A stretch of 64,000 nt of DNA, taken from contig NZ_JAHXRI010000010.1 in NCBI RefSeq assembly GCF_019923725.1, positions 396,636 to 460,635 of the forward strand. The letters are read 5' to 3'. Both the position numbers and the translations under genes were made by a program. Below, piece by piece: positions 1 through 7,882 of the stretch. The notes below the pieces were generated by a model. The model did no database searches and was not told where the DNA came from. It saw nothing but the letters and a program-made list of their open reading frames with translations. The first letter of the stretch is position 1, and every line of letters starts with the position of its first letter. The DNA is from Zwartia hollandica. Lineage in GTDB: Bacteria > Pseudomonadota > Gammaproteobacteria > Burkholderiales > Burkholderiaceae_B.

Positions 1-129
1 ACGCTGGCACACGGACAGCCACTGATCGGGCGAGACCTCAAGTGTGATCTCATCAGTCGACAGCGTGAGCTTGGCTTGTTCGCCAAGCAAGGTCATCAAT
101 TGTTGTTGCAGGTTTTCTAGCCTGGACAT
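1..129 (-). CDS. nuoC: NADH-quinone oxidoreductase subunit C, N-terminal part (cut by window edge)
   Basis: The first 43 codons of a minus-strand gene are visible, starting at the ATG whose first base is 129 (MSRLENLQQQLM...). It follows nuoB in the same direction, which is the standard place of nuoC. NuoC is a peripheral-arm subunit of complex I that docks with NuoD and NuoB on the cytoplasmic side. Only the N-terminus is present and it holds no diagnostic motif, so the call rests mainly on order nuoA-nuoB-nuoC and on the acidic/leucine-rich start typical of the family. Confidence 0.8.
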   Translation of the reverse strand, partial: MSRLENLQQQLMTLLGEQAKLTLSTDEITLEVSPDQWLSVCQR

Positions 130-183
130 GTCTTAAGCCTGTGGAACGCAACGTGCCTGGGGTAAGCCAACACGTTGTTTGAA

Positions 184-660
184 TTAACGAGCAATCGTGT
201 TTGTTTGGCGAATTTTGTTTTGCATCTGTAACAAGCCATACACCAAGGCCTCTGCAGTCGGTGGGCAACCGGGCACATAGACATCGACGGGAACGATGCG
301 ATCACAGCCACGCACAACCGAATACGAGTAGTGGTAGTAACCACCACCATTTGCACAGGAGCCCATTGAAACCACCCAACGTGGCTCGGGCATCTGGTCA
401 TACACCTTGCGCAAGGCAGGTGCCATCTTGTTGCATAACGTACCCGCAACAATCATCAAATCCGATTGCCTGGGACTAGGACGAAAAATAATTCCGAACT
501 GATCCAGGTCGTAGCGCGCAGCGCCTGCGTGCATCATTTCTACCGCACAACAAGCCAGACCAAAAGTCATTGGCCACATCGAACCAGTCTTTGCCCAGTT
601 GATGAACTTGTCAGCGCTAGTGGTGATGAAACCTTCTTTCAGAATGCCATCGATTGCCAT
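184..660 (-). CDS. nuoB: NADH-quinone oxidoreductase subunit B
   Basis: This 158-residue protein carries the four cysteines that bind the N2 [4Fe-4S] cluster of complex I: the tandem pair C37-C38 (GLACCAVEM), C102 (MGSCANGGG) and C132 (VPGCPPTAE). N2 is the last iron-sulfur centre before quinone. Length matches the short form of NuoB usual in betaproteobacteria. It lies 24 bp downstream of nuoA and about 54 bp upstream of nuoC, so the three are one transcript. Nothing is odd about it. Confidence 0.97.
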   Translation of the reverse strand: MAIDGILKEGFITTSADKFINWAKTGSMWPMTFGLACCAVEMMHAGAARYDLDQFGIIFRPSPRQSDLMIVAGTLCNKMAPALRKVYDQMPEPRWVVSMGSCANGGGYYHYSYSVVRGCDRIVPVDVYVPGCPPTAEALVYGLLQMQNKIRQTNTIAR

Positions 661-684
661 ATGTAAGCTCTGCGTTGCTGGGTG

Positions 685-1044
685 TTATTCCCAGTCAAGC
701 GCACCCTTTTTCCACTCGTAGATAAAACCCACAGCCAAGATCGCTAGAAAGATCATTGCGGTGACGAAACCAACCATACCCACCGCACCATTTGCAATGG
801 CCCAGGGGAACAAAAATGCGATTTCAAGATCAAACAAAATAAAGAGAATAGCGACTAGGTAGTAACGCACGTCGAACTTCATGCGCGCATCACCGAATGT
901 CTCAAAGCCGCATTCGTAGGGAGAGAGTTTTTGCGCATCAGGCCGATGCGGGCCGATCAAAGAGCCGGCTGCGATCAACGCAAAACCGATGGCGCTGCCC
1001 ACGACGATAAAGAGCAGGACAGGGAAATATTGTTGCAGATTCAT
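685..1044 (-). CDS. nuoA: NADH-quinone oxidoreductase subunit A
   Basis: A 119-residue membrane subunit of complex I with three predicted helices at about residues 7-30, 60-82 and 87-110. The conserved loop after helix 1 (YECGFE, residues 43-48) and the acidic FDLE stretch in helix 2 are family hallmarks. It is the first gene of the nuo operon. In many Burkholderiales the gene before nuoA is tRNA-Leu/secG; here a porin, an aminotransferase and a usp gene lie between (see findings). Confidence 0.97.
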   Translation of the reverse strand: MNLQQYFPVLLFIVVGSAIGFALIAAGSLIGPHRPDAQKLSPYECGFETFGDARMKFDVRYYLVAILFILFDLEIAFLFPWAIANGAVGMVGFVTAMIFLAILAVGFIYEWKKGALDWE

Positions 1045-1077
1045 CTAGAGTCTCGGCTGTGTTGCACAAACCTCAAG

Positions 1078-1105
1078 ATTGTAGCACTGTCACTAGGGTT
1101 TTCAC
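1078..1105 (-). promoter_or_regulatory. Candidate promoter of the nuo operon
   Basis: On the minus strand an extended -10 (TGC then TACAAT, hexamer at 1078-1083) is preceded after 16 bp by GTGAAA (1100-1105) as a weak -35. It lies 34 bp before the nuoA start. The 13-mer TGCTACAATCTTG around the -10 recurs exactly upstream of tRNA-Leu at about 4644-4656, which supports a housekeeping promoter. Called by eye. Confidence 0.4.
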
Positions 1106-1164
1106 TCGCCCCTATTGCCCAAGCCACATAGGGAGATCGCACCTAAAACATGTGCGCATAAAAC

Positions 1165-1200
1165 AAAGCGGGCCACTCCGAAGAGTGACCCGCTTTTTTT
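1165..1200 (-). terminator. Intrinsic terminator downstream of the porin gene
   Basis: Arms AAAGCGGG.CACTC and GAGTG.CCCGCTTT enclose a UUCG tetraloop (minus-strand sense), with one mismatch in the stem. The hairpin is 52 bp past the porin stop. The + strand reading ends in a run of seven T, so it may also act on + strand transcripts. Confidence 0.8.
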
Positions 1201-1251
1201 ACTTACCGCTACTGGCTTAGCCGAAACTAAACCAACGTACTAAGCAGTTGC

Positions 1252-2388
1252 TTAGAACTGGTGACGGATACCAACACCGACAATGGTGCTCTTAGCTGTA
1301 TCAACAGTGGCGTAGTTCTGCGTCTGACCAACGTATGTGTACAGGTTTGTACGCTTCGTGAAGTCGTAGGTGTAGCCAAGGTTGAACGAGCTTTGGTTCT
1401 GTGCGTTGTAAGCGTCTTTCATGTTGGTGTTAGGAGCAATCATGGTCCATGACAACAAGACACGCGAAACAGCGTTCACAGGAATCGTGGCGCCAACGAT
1501 GTAGCTGTTGTAACCAACGCTAGGTGCGAACACCAGTGCGTTTGAGCTGCCCGAAGGAGTTGTAGCGAGTGTTGCGCCTGTACCGCCTGCACCTGAACCA
1601 GCCCAGAAGCCGTCACGTGTCTGGCCGTAAGCAACACCAATCTTGACCACTTTCAGGTCGTACGAACCGCCGATGTTCCAGTTGTTAATCGACTGGCCAT
1701 TCATTGCTGTCGATTCAGCAGCGTAGGCTTTTTCGTATGTTGCGGCTGCATAGAATGGGCCATTAGCATACTTCAAACCAGCTGTGATTTGACGCGAGTT
1801 GTTCGATGTAGCGAAACCGTAACCAGTTGTGCCGCCGTTCGAGGTCAAACCTGTTGCGAACGAGTAGCCCAAACCAGCTTGGAAGCCGCTCATTACTGGG
1901 GTGCGATACATCAGGACGTTGTCCAGACGGACTGTGTTACCCGATGTGAACGCGTTGCCCATGTTCAACTGACCGAAGCCAGCTGCAAATGGATCCAAAC
2001 CACCGACCATCCAGTCAGAAGTCAGGTTGGTCATACGGCCCAGGCGAACATCACCCCAGGCTGCGTTCTGCAGACCGACCCATGAGGCACGACCAAACAG
2101 ACGGCCGCCTTGTTGACCAGCGCCATTACCCATGTCGAAACCGCTTTCGATTTGGAACATTGCGTTGTTGCCGTTACCCAGGCTCTCAACACCTTTCATG
2201 CCCCAACGGTTGCCGGACTGAACGCCGTAAGCACCGCCGAAGTTGGTCACGCCTGTGCCGTTGGCAAGGCTAACTGACGAATAGCGCAGGCCGCCATCCA
2301 AAACACCATACAAAGTTACTGACGATTGTGCCGAAGCGGCACCAGCAAAGCCGGCTAGCAGGGCGGCAGCGAGCAGAGTCTTTTTCAT
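1252..2388 (-). CDS. General diffusion porin (Gram-negative porin, porin_4/OmpC-like)
   Basis: A 378-residue outer-membrane trimeric porin of the Burkholderiales type. Residues 1-20 are a clean signal peptide (MKKTLLAAALLAGFAGAASA) cut before QSSVTLYGVLD, the classic first strand of this family. The body alternates short beta strands and Gly/Asn-rich loops, and the protein ends in a terminal Phe (GIRHQF), the BAM recognition signal. It is monocistronic with its own terminator. The roughly 260 bp upstream intergenic is AT-rich and should hold the promoter. Confidence 0.95.
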   Translation of the reverse strand: MKKTLLAAALLAGFAGAASAQSSVTLYGVLDGGLRYSSVSLANGTGVTNFGGAYGVQSGNRWGMKGVESLGNGNNAMFQIESGFDMGNGAGQQGGRLFGRASWVGLQNAAWGDVRLGRMTNLTSDWMVGGLDPFAAGFGQLNMGNAFTSGNTVRLDNVLMYRTPVMSGFQAGLGYSFATGLTSNGGTTGYGFATSNNSRQITAGLKYANGPFYAAATYEKAYAAESTAMNGQSINNWNIGGSYDLKVVKIGVAYGQTRDGFWAGSGAGGTGATLATTPSGSSNALVFAPSVGYNSYIVGATIPVNAVSRVLLSWTMIAPNTNMKDAYNAQNQSSFNLGYTYDFTKRTNLYTYVGQTQNYATVDTAKSTIVGVGIRHQF

Positions 2389-2650
2389 TTAAGAAATCTC
2401 CGTTGATTTGAGTGACAAGAGCAACAAACAGTATTGTCTGCCGCCCCCCTAACTCCGCTAAGGGAAGTTGACGCTATTGCATCAAAAATACGGGGCTCTG
2501 GCTATGAAACCCGGCAGAAAAGAGCCTAGGGGAGGTGTTTATGTTGGGTCAGAACAACAATTTGTGGTTTAAATGCAAAATACATAGGGTTAACCCGCGA
2601 TTGATGCATGCTAATTGATTGGCCTGAAATTCGACTAATCGATCGACTAA

Positions 2651-3856
2651 TCAGTTCGTTAAGCGTTCGCATGCGCGCTTTAAGCGCGCGCAACCTTCGT
2701 CGAGCACAGCCATCGACGTCGCAAAAGAAAAGCGAAAGAACGGAGCGCACCCATAAGCCGCTCCGTGCACGCCGGCAAGCTTTTCAGCATCTAACAGATA
2801 GAGCACAAAGTCCTCGTCAGTCTTAATCACACGACCATCTGGCGCTTTTTTACCCAAGACCCCCGCGCAAGAGGGGAACACGTAAAACGCCCCCTCTGGC
2901 GAATGACAAGTAATGCCGGGTATTGCATTGAGTTGCGCCACGACCGCATCACGCCGATCTTGAAATATTTTTGTGCGCTCTGCAATAAAGCCCTGTGGGC
3001 CCGTCAACGCCTCAAGGGCTGCAGCCTGGCCAATCGACGACGGGTTGGACGTGCTTTGGGATTGCAACTTAGTGATCGCCTTGATCAACTCAGCAGGCGC
3101 TCCGCAATACCCGATTCGCCAGCCCGTCATCGCGTAGGCCTTTGACACCCCATTCACCGTCAAGGTCCGCTCTTTAAGTTCTGGCGCCACTTGAGCCATC
3201 GTGCAAAACTCGCGCCCATCAAACAACACATGCTCGTAAATATCATCGGACAGCACCCAAACATGAGGGTGCCGGAGCAGAACCTCCGCCAAGGCGCGCA
3301 GCTCTTGGCGTGAATACACCGCACCACTAGGATTATTTGGTGCATTTAAAACCAGCCAACGAGTACGTGGCGTAATGGCACGCTCTAGATCCTCGGGCTG
3401 AAGTTTGAAGCCTTTGTCTGGCGGGCACATCACCGGCACAGGTGTACCACCCGCCAACAACACGATATCTGGGTAGGACACATAAAACGGCGCCGGCACA
3501 ATAACCTCAACACCTTTTTGCACGGTCGCCATCAGGGCATTGAAGATCACTTGCTTGCCGCCAGTACCAACAATCACTTCGTTTGTAGAGTAGGTCAGCT
3601 GATTTTCACGCAAAAACTTGTCGCATATGGCCGCTTTAAGTTCAGGCGTACCGCCAATGTCCGTGTATTTGGTCTTGGATGCCGCCATGGCCCGCACAAC
3701 GGCTTCCACCACATTTGGTGGGGTGTCAAAGTCTGGCTCGCCTGCCGTTAAACCCACCACGTCGTGACCAGCAGCCTTTAGCGCACGCGCACGCTGTGTT
3801 GCCATGGAGCTCGGCGAGGGTTTAATACGGTTCAAACGATCAGCTATAAAAGACAT
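2651..3856 (-). CDS. PLP-dependent class I aminotransferase (aspartate aminotransferase-like)
   Basis: A fold-type I aminotransferase of 401 residues. Visible motifs are the PLP Lys in VSKAYAMTGW (K239), NAPNNPSG (residues 171-178), SDDIYEH (203-209) and GEPDFDTP near the N-terminus. The family transfers amino groups between aspartate or other amino acids and 2-oxoglutarate; substrate cannot be fixed from sequence. The start is placed at the ATG at 3856 because AAAGGTG lies 7 nt before it; a TTG two codons upstream would overlap that site. It runs alone between two terminators or intergenics. Confidence 0.9.
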   Translation of the reverse strand: MSFIADRLNRIKPSPSSMATQRARALKAAGHDVVGLTAGEPDFDTPPNVVEAVVRAMAASKTKYTDIGGTPELKAAICDKFLRENQLTYSTNEVIVGTGGKQVIFNALMATVQKGVEVIVPAPFYVSYPDIVLLAGGTPVPVMCPPDKGFKLQPEDLERAITPRTRWLVLNAPNNPSGAVYSRQELRALAEVLLRHPHVWVLSDDIYEHVLFDGREFCTMAQVAPELKERTLTVNGVSKAYAMTGWRIGYCGAPAELIKAITKLQSQSTSNPSSIGQAAALEALTGPQGFIAERTKIFQDRRDAVVAQLNAIPGITCHSPEGAFYVFPSCAGVLGKKAPDGRVIKTDEDFVLYLLDAEKLAGVHGAAYGCAPFFRFSFATSMAVLDEGCARLKRACERLTN

Positions 3857-3882
3857 GGACAAACACCTTTGTTCGATAGACC

Positions 3883-3912
3883 AAAAAAAATACCTCGCGT
3901 GCGAGGTATTTT
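3883..3912 (-). terminator. Intrinsic terminator after the universal stress protein gene
   Basis: Perfect 12-bp arms AAAATACCTCGC and GCGAGGTATTTT with a 2-nt centre, followed on the minus strand by eight T. It lies 38 bp past the usp stop and separates usp from the aminotransferase gene. Confidence 0.88.
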
Positions 3913-3950
3913 AAGACCGTACTCATGGTGTACGGGAAATTCAAGCAGAA

Positions 3951-4379
3951 TTATTTCACTAACAATACGGGCTGTTTACACAAAGACATCACGCGTTGAG
4001 CGACCGAACCTAACAACAGATCCGACACCGCATTGCGCCCCTTCGAGCCCAAGACCACCAAATCGAATTTGCCTTTTTGAGCCGCTTCCACGATTTCTGT
4101 GGCGGGCTTACCAACCACGATAATTTGATCGTGTTTAATGCCTGCATCACTCAGCACTTTCATGGCGGACTTGAGGTCTCTATCGCTTTCTTCGCGAAGG
4201 TAGTCAGTAATTGCAGATTTACCCACGAAAGACTGGGCATGACGCAGGCCAGCGTCATCATGCACACTAATTAAAGTGACAGAGTTTGTTTTATCTTTGT
4301 TGTTGGCAAGCAAGGCAGCTGCATGCTTAATCGCGCGTAGCGCGTGCTTGGAACCATCGGTGGCAGCAAGAATTTTCAT
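3951..4379 (-). CDS. Universal stress protein, UspA family
   Basis: A single-domain Usp of 142 residues. It has the N-terminal strand KILAATDGS and the ATP-binding signature G-x2-G-x9-GS (G111, G114, G124-S125). Usp proteins are cytoplasmic dimers induced under growth arrest or low oxygen. A perfect FNR-type box is centred about 93 bp upstream of the start, so low-oxygen induction is likely. The gene is monocistronic, with a terminator at 3883-3912. Confidence 0.93.
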   Translation of the reverse strand: MKILAATDGSKHALRAIKHAAALLANNKDKTNSVTLISVHDDAGLRHAQSFVGKSAITDYLREESDRDLKSAMKVLSDAGIKHDQIIVVGKPATEIVEAAQKGKFDLVVLGSKGRNAVSDLLLGSVAQRVMSLCKQPVLLVK

Positions 4380-4465
4380 GAGTCATCCCCTTTTGCGTTG
4401 AAAAATTACTTAGCCTCAGTATAGGTGGATTCCAACACTAGGGACAGCTTTATACACAGGGGAAT

Positions 4466-4479
4466 TTGATGCAGATCAA
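4466..4479. promoter_or_regulatory. FNR/ANR-type box upstream of usp
   Basis: TTGAT-GCAG-ATCAA matches the FNR consensus TTGATNNNNATCAA at all ten defined positions. It is centred at 4472.5. A class II position would put the usp start site near 4431, and a loose -10 (TAGTGT, minus strand) sits at 4435-4440. The next gene in the other direction is a tRNA on the same strand, so usp is the only sensible target. Confidence 0.7.
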
Positions 4480-4508
4480 GGCTGCGCTCTTTTTGATCGT
4501 ACTTTTGA

Positions 4509-4593
4509 TGGTGCCGACGGCGAGACTCGAACTCGCACAGCTTTCGCCACTACCCCCTCAAGATAGCGTGTCTACCAATTTCACCACGTCGGC
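4509..4593 (-). tRNA. tRNA-Leu (anticodon GAG)
   Basis: An 85-nt class II tRNA with acceptor arm GCCGAC.../GTCGGC, D arm with TGGTAGA, anticodon loop TTGAGGG (anticodon GAG), a long variable arm, T loop GTTCGAGTC, and encoded CCA. It lies about 95 bp downstream of secG on the same strand. Confidence 0.96.
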
Positions 4594-4647
4594 GGTGTGA
4601 ATACGCTTGTGCTTACAACGATTGCGTACTCGATAATCAAGCCCAAG

Positions 4648-4678
4648 ATTGTAGCATGCAGAGCGAGTCTCGCTCTGC
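4648..4678 (-). promoter_or_regulatory. Inverted repeat and extended -10 between secG and tRNA-Leu
   Basis: A 10-bp perfect inverted repeat (GCAGAGCGAG / CTCGCTCTGC, one base between, 4658-4678) stands 10 bp after the secG stop. Directly downstream is TGCTACAAT (-10 hexamer 4648-4653), the same extended -10 as before nuoA. The hairpin lacks a U tract, so it is not a simple terminator; it may be a processing site or an upstream element of a separate tRNA promoter. Confidence 0.4.
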
Positions 4679-4687
4679 ACTAAGCCT

Positions 4688-5140
4688 TTACTTCGCAGCC
4701 GGTGCGGGCACACCTGGGACCACTGAAGGCGCCGTAGCACCCGGCACTGCCGGAACGCCCGGCACGGCATTCGCGGGAGCCGTCGGCGCTGCACCGCTTG
4801 GTGCAACAGGCGCCACGCCTGGAACAGCCGATCCAGGCGCAGGGGCGGCTGGGGCGGTTTGAGTGAAGTTTTGCATGATTCCGGTGTCTTGGCCTTTGGT
4901 GCCACGATTCGCGACATACGCTAAGCCTATGGTCGAAATAAAGAAGACGACCGCCGCCCATTTGGTGACGCGTGACATGAAGTTTGCGGCGCCTGTCGCA
5001 CCAAACAAACTGCCAGCCGAGCCACTACCAAAGGCCGAACCCATGTCGGCGCCCTTACCTTGCTGCAACAAAACCAGCGAGATGATGGCCAACGACGACA
5101 AAATCTGCACAACGAGCAGAACTGTAAACATCCAAGACAT
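4688..5140 (-). CDS. secG: Preprotein translocase subunit SecG
   Basis: SecG is the small stimulating subunit of SecYEG. The protein begins MSWMFTVLLVVQ, has helices at about residues 3-23 and 54-74, and between them the family motif LLQQGKGADMGSAFGSGSAGSLFG-type segment (residues 24-47). The tail after residue 95 is low-complexity Ala/Pro/Gly, common in Burkholderiales SecG. At 150 residues it is longer than the E. coli protein because of that tail. It follows tpiA in the same direction by 51 bp. Confidence 0.95.
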   Translation of the reverse strand: MSWMFTVLLVVQILSSLAIISLVLLQQGKGADMGSAFGSGSAGSLFGATGAANFMSRVTKWAAVVFFISTIGLAYVANRGTKGQDTGIMQNFTQTAPAAPAPGSAVPGVAPVAPSGAAPTAPANAVPGVPAVPGATAPSVVPGVPAPAAK

Positions 5141-5191
5141 TAAAGTGCTCCGAAAACTAAAGGGCTTAACAACTTTGGGCCATCATCCGCA

Positions 5192-5932
5192 CTATGCGGC
5201 GATAGCAACAAAGTCTTCTGCCACCAAAGATGCCCCACCAACGAGTGCCCCGTCGATATCAGGCATTGCAAACAAACTTGCGGCGTTAGATGCTTTAACG
5301 CTGCCACCATACAAAATCTGAATATTTCCGGCGCCGGCTGCGGCTAAGGCAGCACGAATCGCCGCGTGCACTTCCTGCGCCTGCTCGGGCGAGGCCGTCC
5401 GGCCTGTGCCGATTGCCCAAACGGGTTCGTAGGCGACGACCATTTTTTTCACTGCATCAGCCCCGAGCGCCAAAATAGGGGCCAATTGTCTTGTGATAAC
5501 CGCAACAGCCTGCCCCGCATCACGCTCTGCCAAGGACTCACCCACACAAACCACCGGCGTAATTCCGCTTGCAAGAGCCGCTTGGGCTTTGTCAGCCACC
5601 AGTTGATCCGTTTCACCGTGAAGCGATCGACGCTCAGAGTGCCCAACCAAGGCCCAACGGCATCCAAAATCAGACAACATCGAGCCTGACACTTCGCCGG
5701 TAAAGGCGCCTTGTGCTTGGGCACTGATGTCCTGCGCACCCCACGAAATCGTTGTGCCTTTCAAAGCCTCTGCAGCCTGTGCCAAATAAGGAAACGGAAC
5801 ACAAACCGCGAGCAGCGCCCCCGACGCCGAACGAGGGGCCGCGCACAGTCCGGCCAGTAACGTCGCGTTCTGGGCCAGATTACCGTGCATTTTCCAATTG
5901 CCCATTACTAGGCGGCTGCGGGTGTTACTCAT
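5192..5932 (-). CDS. tpiA: Triosephosphate isomerase
   Basis: Interconverts dihydroxyacetone phosphate and glyceraldehyde 3-phosphate in glycolysis. The catalytic set is complete: N12/K14 in GNWKMHG, H98 in LVGHSERR, E169 in AYEPVWAIGTG, plus the phosphate-binding YGGSVK loop and the terminal GALVGGASL. The 246-residue length is normal. It heads the tpiA-secG transcript; the usual Burkholderiales order tpiA-secG-tRNA-Leu is kept. Confidence 0.98.
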   Translation of the reverse strand: MSNTRSRLVMGNWKMHGNLAQNATLLAGLCAAPRSASGALLAVCVPFPYLAQAAEALKGTTISWGAQDISAQAQGAFTGEVSGSMLSDFGCRWALVGHSERRSLHGETDQLVADKAQAALASGITPVVCVGESLAERDAGQAVAVITRQLAPILALGADAVKKMVVAYEPVWAIGTGRTASPEQAQEVHAAIRAALAAAGAGNIQILYGGSVKASNAASLFAMPDIDGALVGGASLVAEDFVAIAA

Positions 5933-5979
5933 TGTGCGGAACTCTAAGATCGTAGTTATAAAAAGCTAGATAGCCCAAC

Positions 5980-5985
5980 ATTGTA
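5980..5985 (-). promoter_or_regulatory. Possible -10 of the tpiA-secG promoter
   Basis: TACAAT on the minus strand, 48 bp upstream of the tpiA ATG. The bases 16-18 bp further upstream do not form a good -35, so the call is weak. Confidence 0.28.
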
Positions 5986-6047
5986 TCCTGTCAGGGTCTT
6001 ACCAGGAAACTAAGCCATAAATCGTTTATGATGCAGGCCTTCTCGCA

Positions 6048-6137
6048 GGAAGCGTGGCCGAGCGGTTTAAGGCACCGGTCTTGAAAACCGGCGAGGGTTC
6101 ACGCCCTCCGTGAGTTCGAATCTCACCGCTTCCGCCA
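6048..6137 (+). tRNA. tRNA-Ser (anticodon UGA)
   Basis: A 90-nt class II tRNA: acceptor GGAAGCG/CGCTTCC, anticodon stem CCGGT/ACCGG with loop CTTGAAA (UGA), long variable arm, T loop GTTCGAATC, encoded CCA ending at 6137. The ribosome-binding site of the next gene begins only 4 nt after the CCA, so that gene is probably read from the tRNA promoter. Confidence 0.97.
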
Positions 6138-6150
6138 CTTGGAGCTCACC

Positions 6151-7065
6151 ATGTTTGCAGCGCCACCAGCCATCACAGCACGGGTGTTCGCCCGCCTTCC
6201 CGACAAGTTTTGCCAACCTGGACGGCGGTCTGCATTTGCAGATGTCCAGTTCCACGGAGCGGAGTTGCCAAGCTTTCTGGAAGGGCCTTCTTTCGACCGT
6301 AGCGGCAACCTGTGGGTGACCGACATCCCATTTGGGCGTTTGTTCAAGATTACGCCTGGTGGCGATATCAGCCTCGAGCTCGAATACGATGGCGAGCCCA
6401 ATGGGCTGAAATTTCATAAAGACGGGCGCGCTTTTATTACCGATCATAAAAACGGGTTAATGGTCTTTGATCCAAAGACTGGAAAGATTGAGCCGCATTT
6501 TGACCGTCCACTCCTGCAACGCTTCAGGGGCCTCAATGATCTGTTCTTCGCTAGCAATGGTGACATCTATTTCACCGACCAGGGACAAACAGGCTTGCAA
6601 GATCCCAGTGGGCGTTTATATCGTTTGCGTACTAATGGGCAACTGGATTGCCTACTCAATAATGTCCCCAGTCCGAATGGACTCGTACTAAGCGCAGACG
6701 AGAAAATCGTTTACTTATGCGTGACGCGCGACAACGCTATCTGGCGTGTGCCGATCATGCATGACGGCACTGCAAGCAAAGTGGGCGTTGGAATACAGAT
6801 GTCAGGAGGCGCTGGGCCAGACGGCATGGCGGTCGACGCTGCTGGCAACTTAGCCGTCTGTCACGTGTTATTCGGCGCAGTTTGGTTGTTCAGTGCAATT
6901 GGTGAACCGATGCTGCGCATTAACTCACCAGAAGGCCTGCTCGTCACAAACTGTGCGTATGGTGGCAAAGATAACAAACAGCTGTTCATCACTGAGTCGA
7001 AGTCCGGCACAATTTTAGTGGCCGATATGCCCGTCGCCGGACGTCCACTTTACTCACACGCCTAA
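6151..7065 (+). CDS. SMP-30/gluconolactonase/LRE family lactonase
   Basis: A six-bladed beta-propeller hydrolase of 304 residues. Metal ligands of the family are visible in order: the Glu of LEGPSFD, Asn of GLND, Asn of SPNGLVLS and Asp of GPDGMAVD. Members hydrolyse sugar or other lactones using a divalent metal. The ATG at 6151 is preferred over a TTG at 6139 because GGAG lies 6 nt before it. The gene is 2 nt from the next, an alpha/beta hydrolase, suggesting a two-step hydrolytic route. Substrate is not deducible. Confidence 0.85.
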   Translation: MFAAPPAITARVFARLPDKFCQPGRRSAFADVQFHGAELPSFLEGPSFDRSGNLWVTDIPFGRLFKITPGGDISLELEYDGEPNGLKFHKDGRAFITDHKNGLMVFDPKTGKIEPHFDRPLLQRFRGLNDLFFASNGDIYFTDQGQTGLQDPSGRLYRLRTNGQLDCLLNNVPSPNGLVLSADEKIVYLCVTRDNAIWRVPIMHDGTASKVGVGIQMSGGAGPDGMAVDAAGNLAVCHVLFGAVWLFSAIGEPMLRINSPEGLLVTNCAYGGKDNKQLFITESKSGTILVADMPVAGRPLYSHA

Positions 7066-7067
7066 GC

Positions 7068-7874
7068 ATGCGATTTACCGAAACAGTCGTTGATGGACTC
7101 TATGTCAATTTTATTGACATGACGTTGCCCCACCACGTCGGGGCAGAAACTTTGGTTTTTCATCACGGGGTAGGTGCTAACAACGAACTTTGGTCGCAGT
7201 GGTTATCAGTTCTTGCCCCGCACTACAAAATCGCTAGGTTTGATATGCGCGGGTTTGGTCGGTCCGCTACTGCTGTCAAGCAAGATGGTTGGTCACTTGA
7301 GAGTCTGGCACAAGATGTGCTGCAGGTGGCTGACAGCGTGGGGGCTGCGGATTTCCATTTAATTGGCGAGTCGATTGGAGGCACCATTGCACTCGCAACA
7401 GCTTTAAAAGCACCAGGGCGGGTTCGAACTCTCACCATGAGTAATGCCGCGTTTAGAGGGGGGGCTGTTCAAAACGTGACGCAATGGCAGACTCTTTTGC
7501 GCAACGAAGGCACACTTGCTTGGTCTATAGAGATGATGGCCGCTAGATTTCATCCCGGGGCCCTGAGCGACGAACAATGGCAATGGTTTGAACAACAACA
7601 AGCAAACCATCCCATTGAATCAATTGTGATCGCTAGAGACATTCTTGTCGGCGCAGACCTCGGGCCACGCTTGCAAGACGTTCTAATCCCCGTACTGCTT
7701 ATGCATGGCGATGGCAGCCCGTTCGTTCCTGTCCCACAAATGGTCGAACTGCGTGACAAGTTACCCAACGCAGAGCTGCATATTTTTGGCCATGCCAAGC
7801 ATGGACTGCCCTACTCCCATGCGATCCCTTGCGCTGAAACCTTGCTGCGCTTTTTACACCGCAACAAGGCTTAA
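7068..7874 (+). CDS. Alpha/beta hydrolase (3-oxoadipate enol-lactonase-like)
   Basis: A 268-residue alpha/beta hydrolase. The nucleophile elbow is GESIG (S102); the acid is probably D215 (HGDGSPF) and the base H245 (GHAKHGLPYSH). The oxyanion motif HHGVGAN is at 32-38 and DMRGFGRS at 59-66 matches PcaD/enol-lactonase and related dehalogenase-like enzymes. It is coupled to the SMP-30 lactonase gene (2-nt gap) and convergent with the TRAP operon (8-nt gap). Exact substrate is unknown. Confidence 0.83.
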   Translation: MRFTETVVDGLYVNFIDMTLPHHVGAETLVFHHGVGANNELWSQWLSVLAPHYKIARFDMRGFGRSATAVKQDGWSLESLAQDVLQVADSVGAADFHLIGESIGGTIALATALKAPGRVRTLTMSNAAFRGGAVQNVTQWQTLLRNEGTLAWSIEMMAARFHPGALSDEQWQWFEQQQANHPIESIVIARDILVGADLGPRLQDVLIPVLLMHGDGSPFVPVPQMVELRDKLPNAELHIFGHAKHGLPYSHAIPCAETLLRFLHRNKA

Positions 7875-7882
7875 AGGGGCAA

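Noticed and set aside
6048-6137. tRNA-Ser(UGA) as attachment site of an integrated island
   Set aside because: No integrase and no repeat of the tRNA 3' end (TCGAATCTCACCGCTTCC) was seen by eye downstream to 11815.
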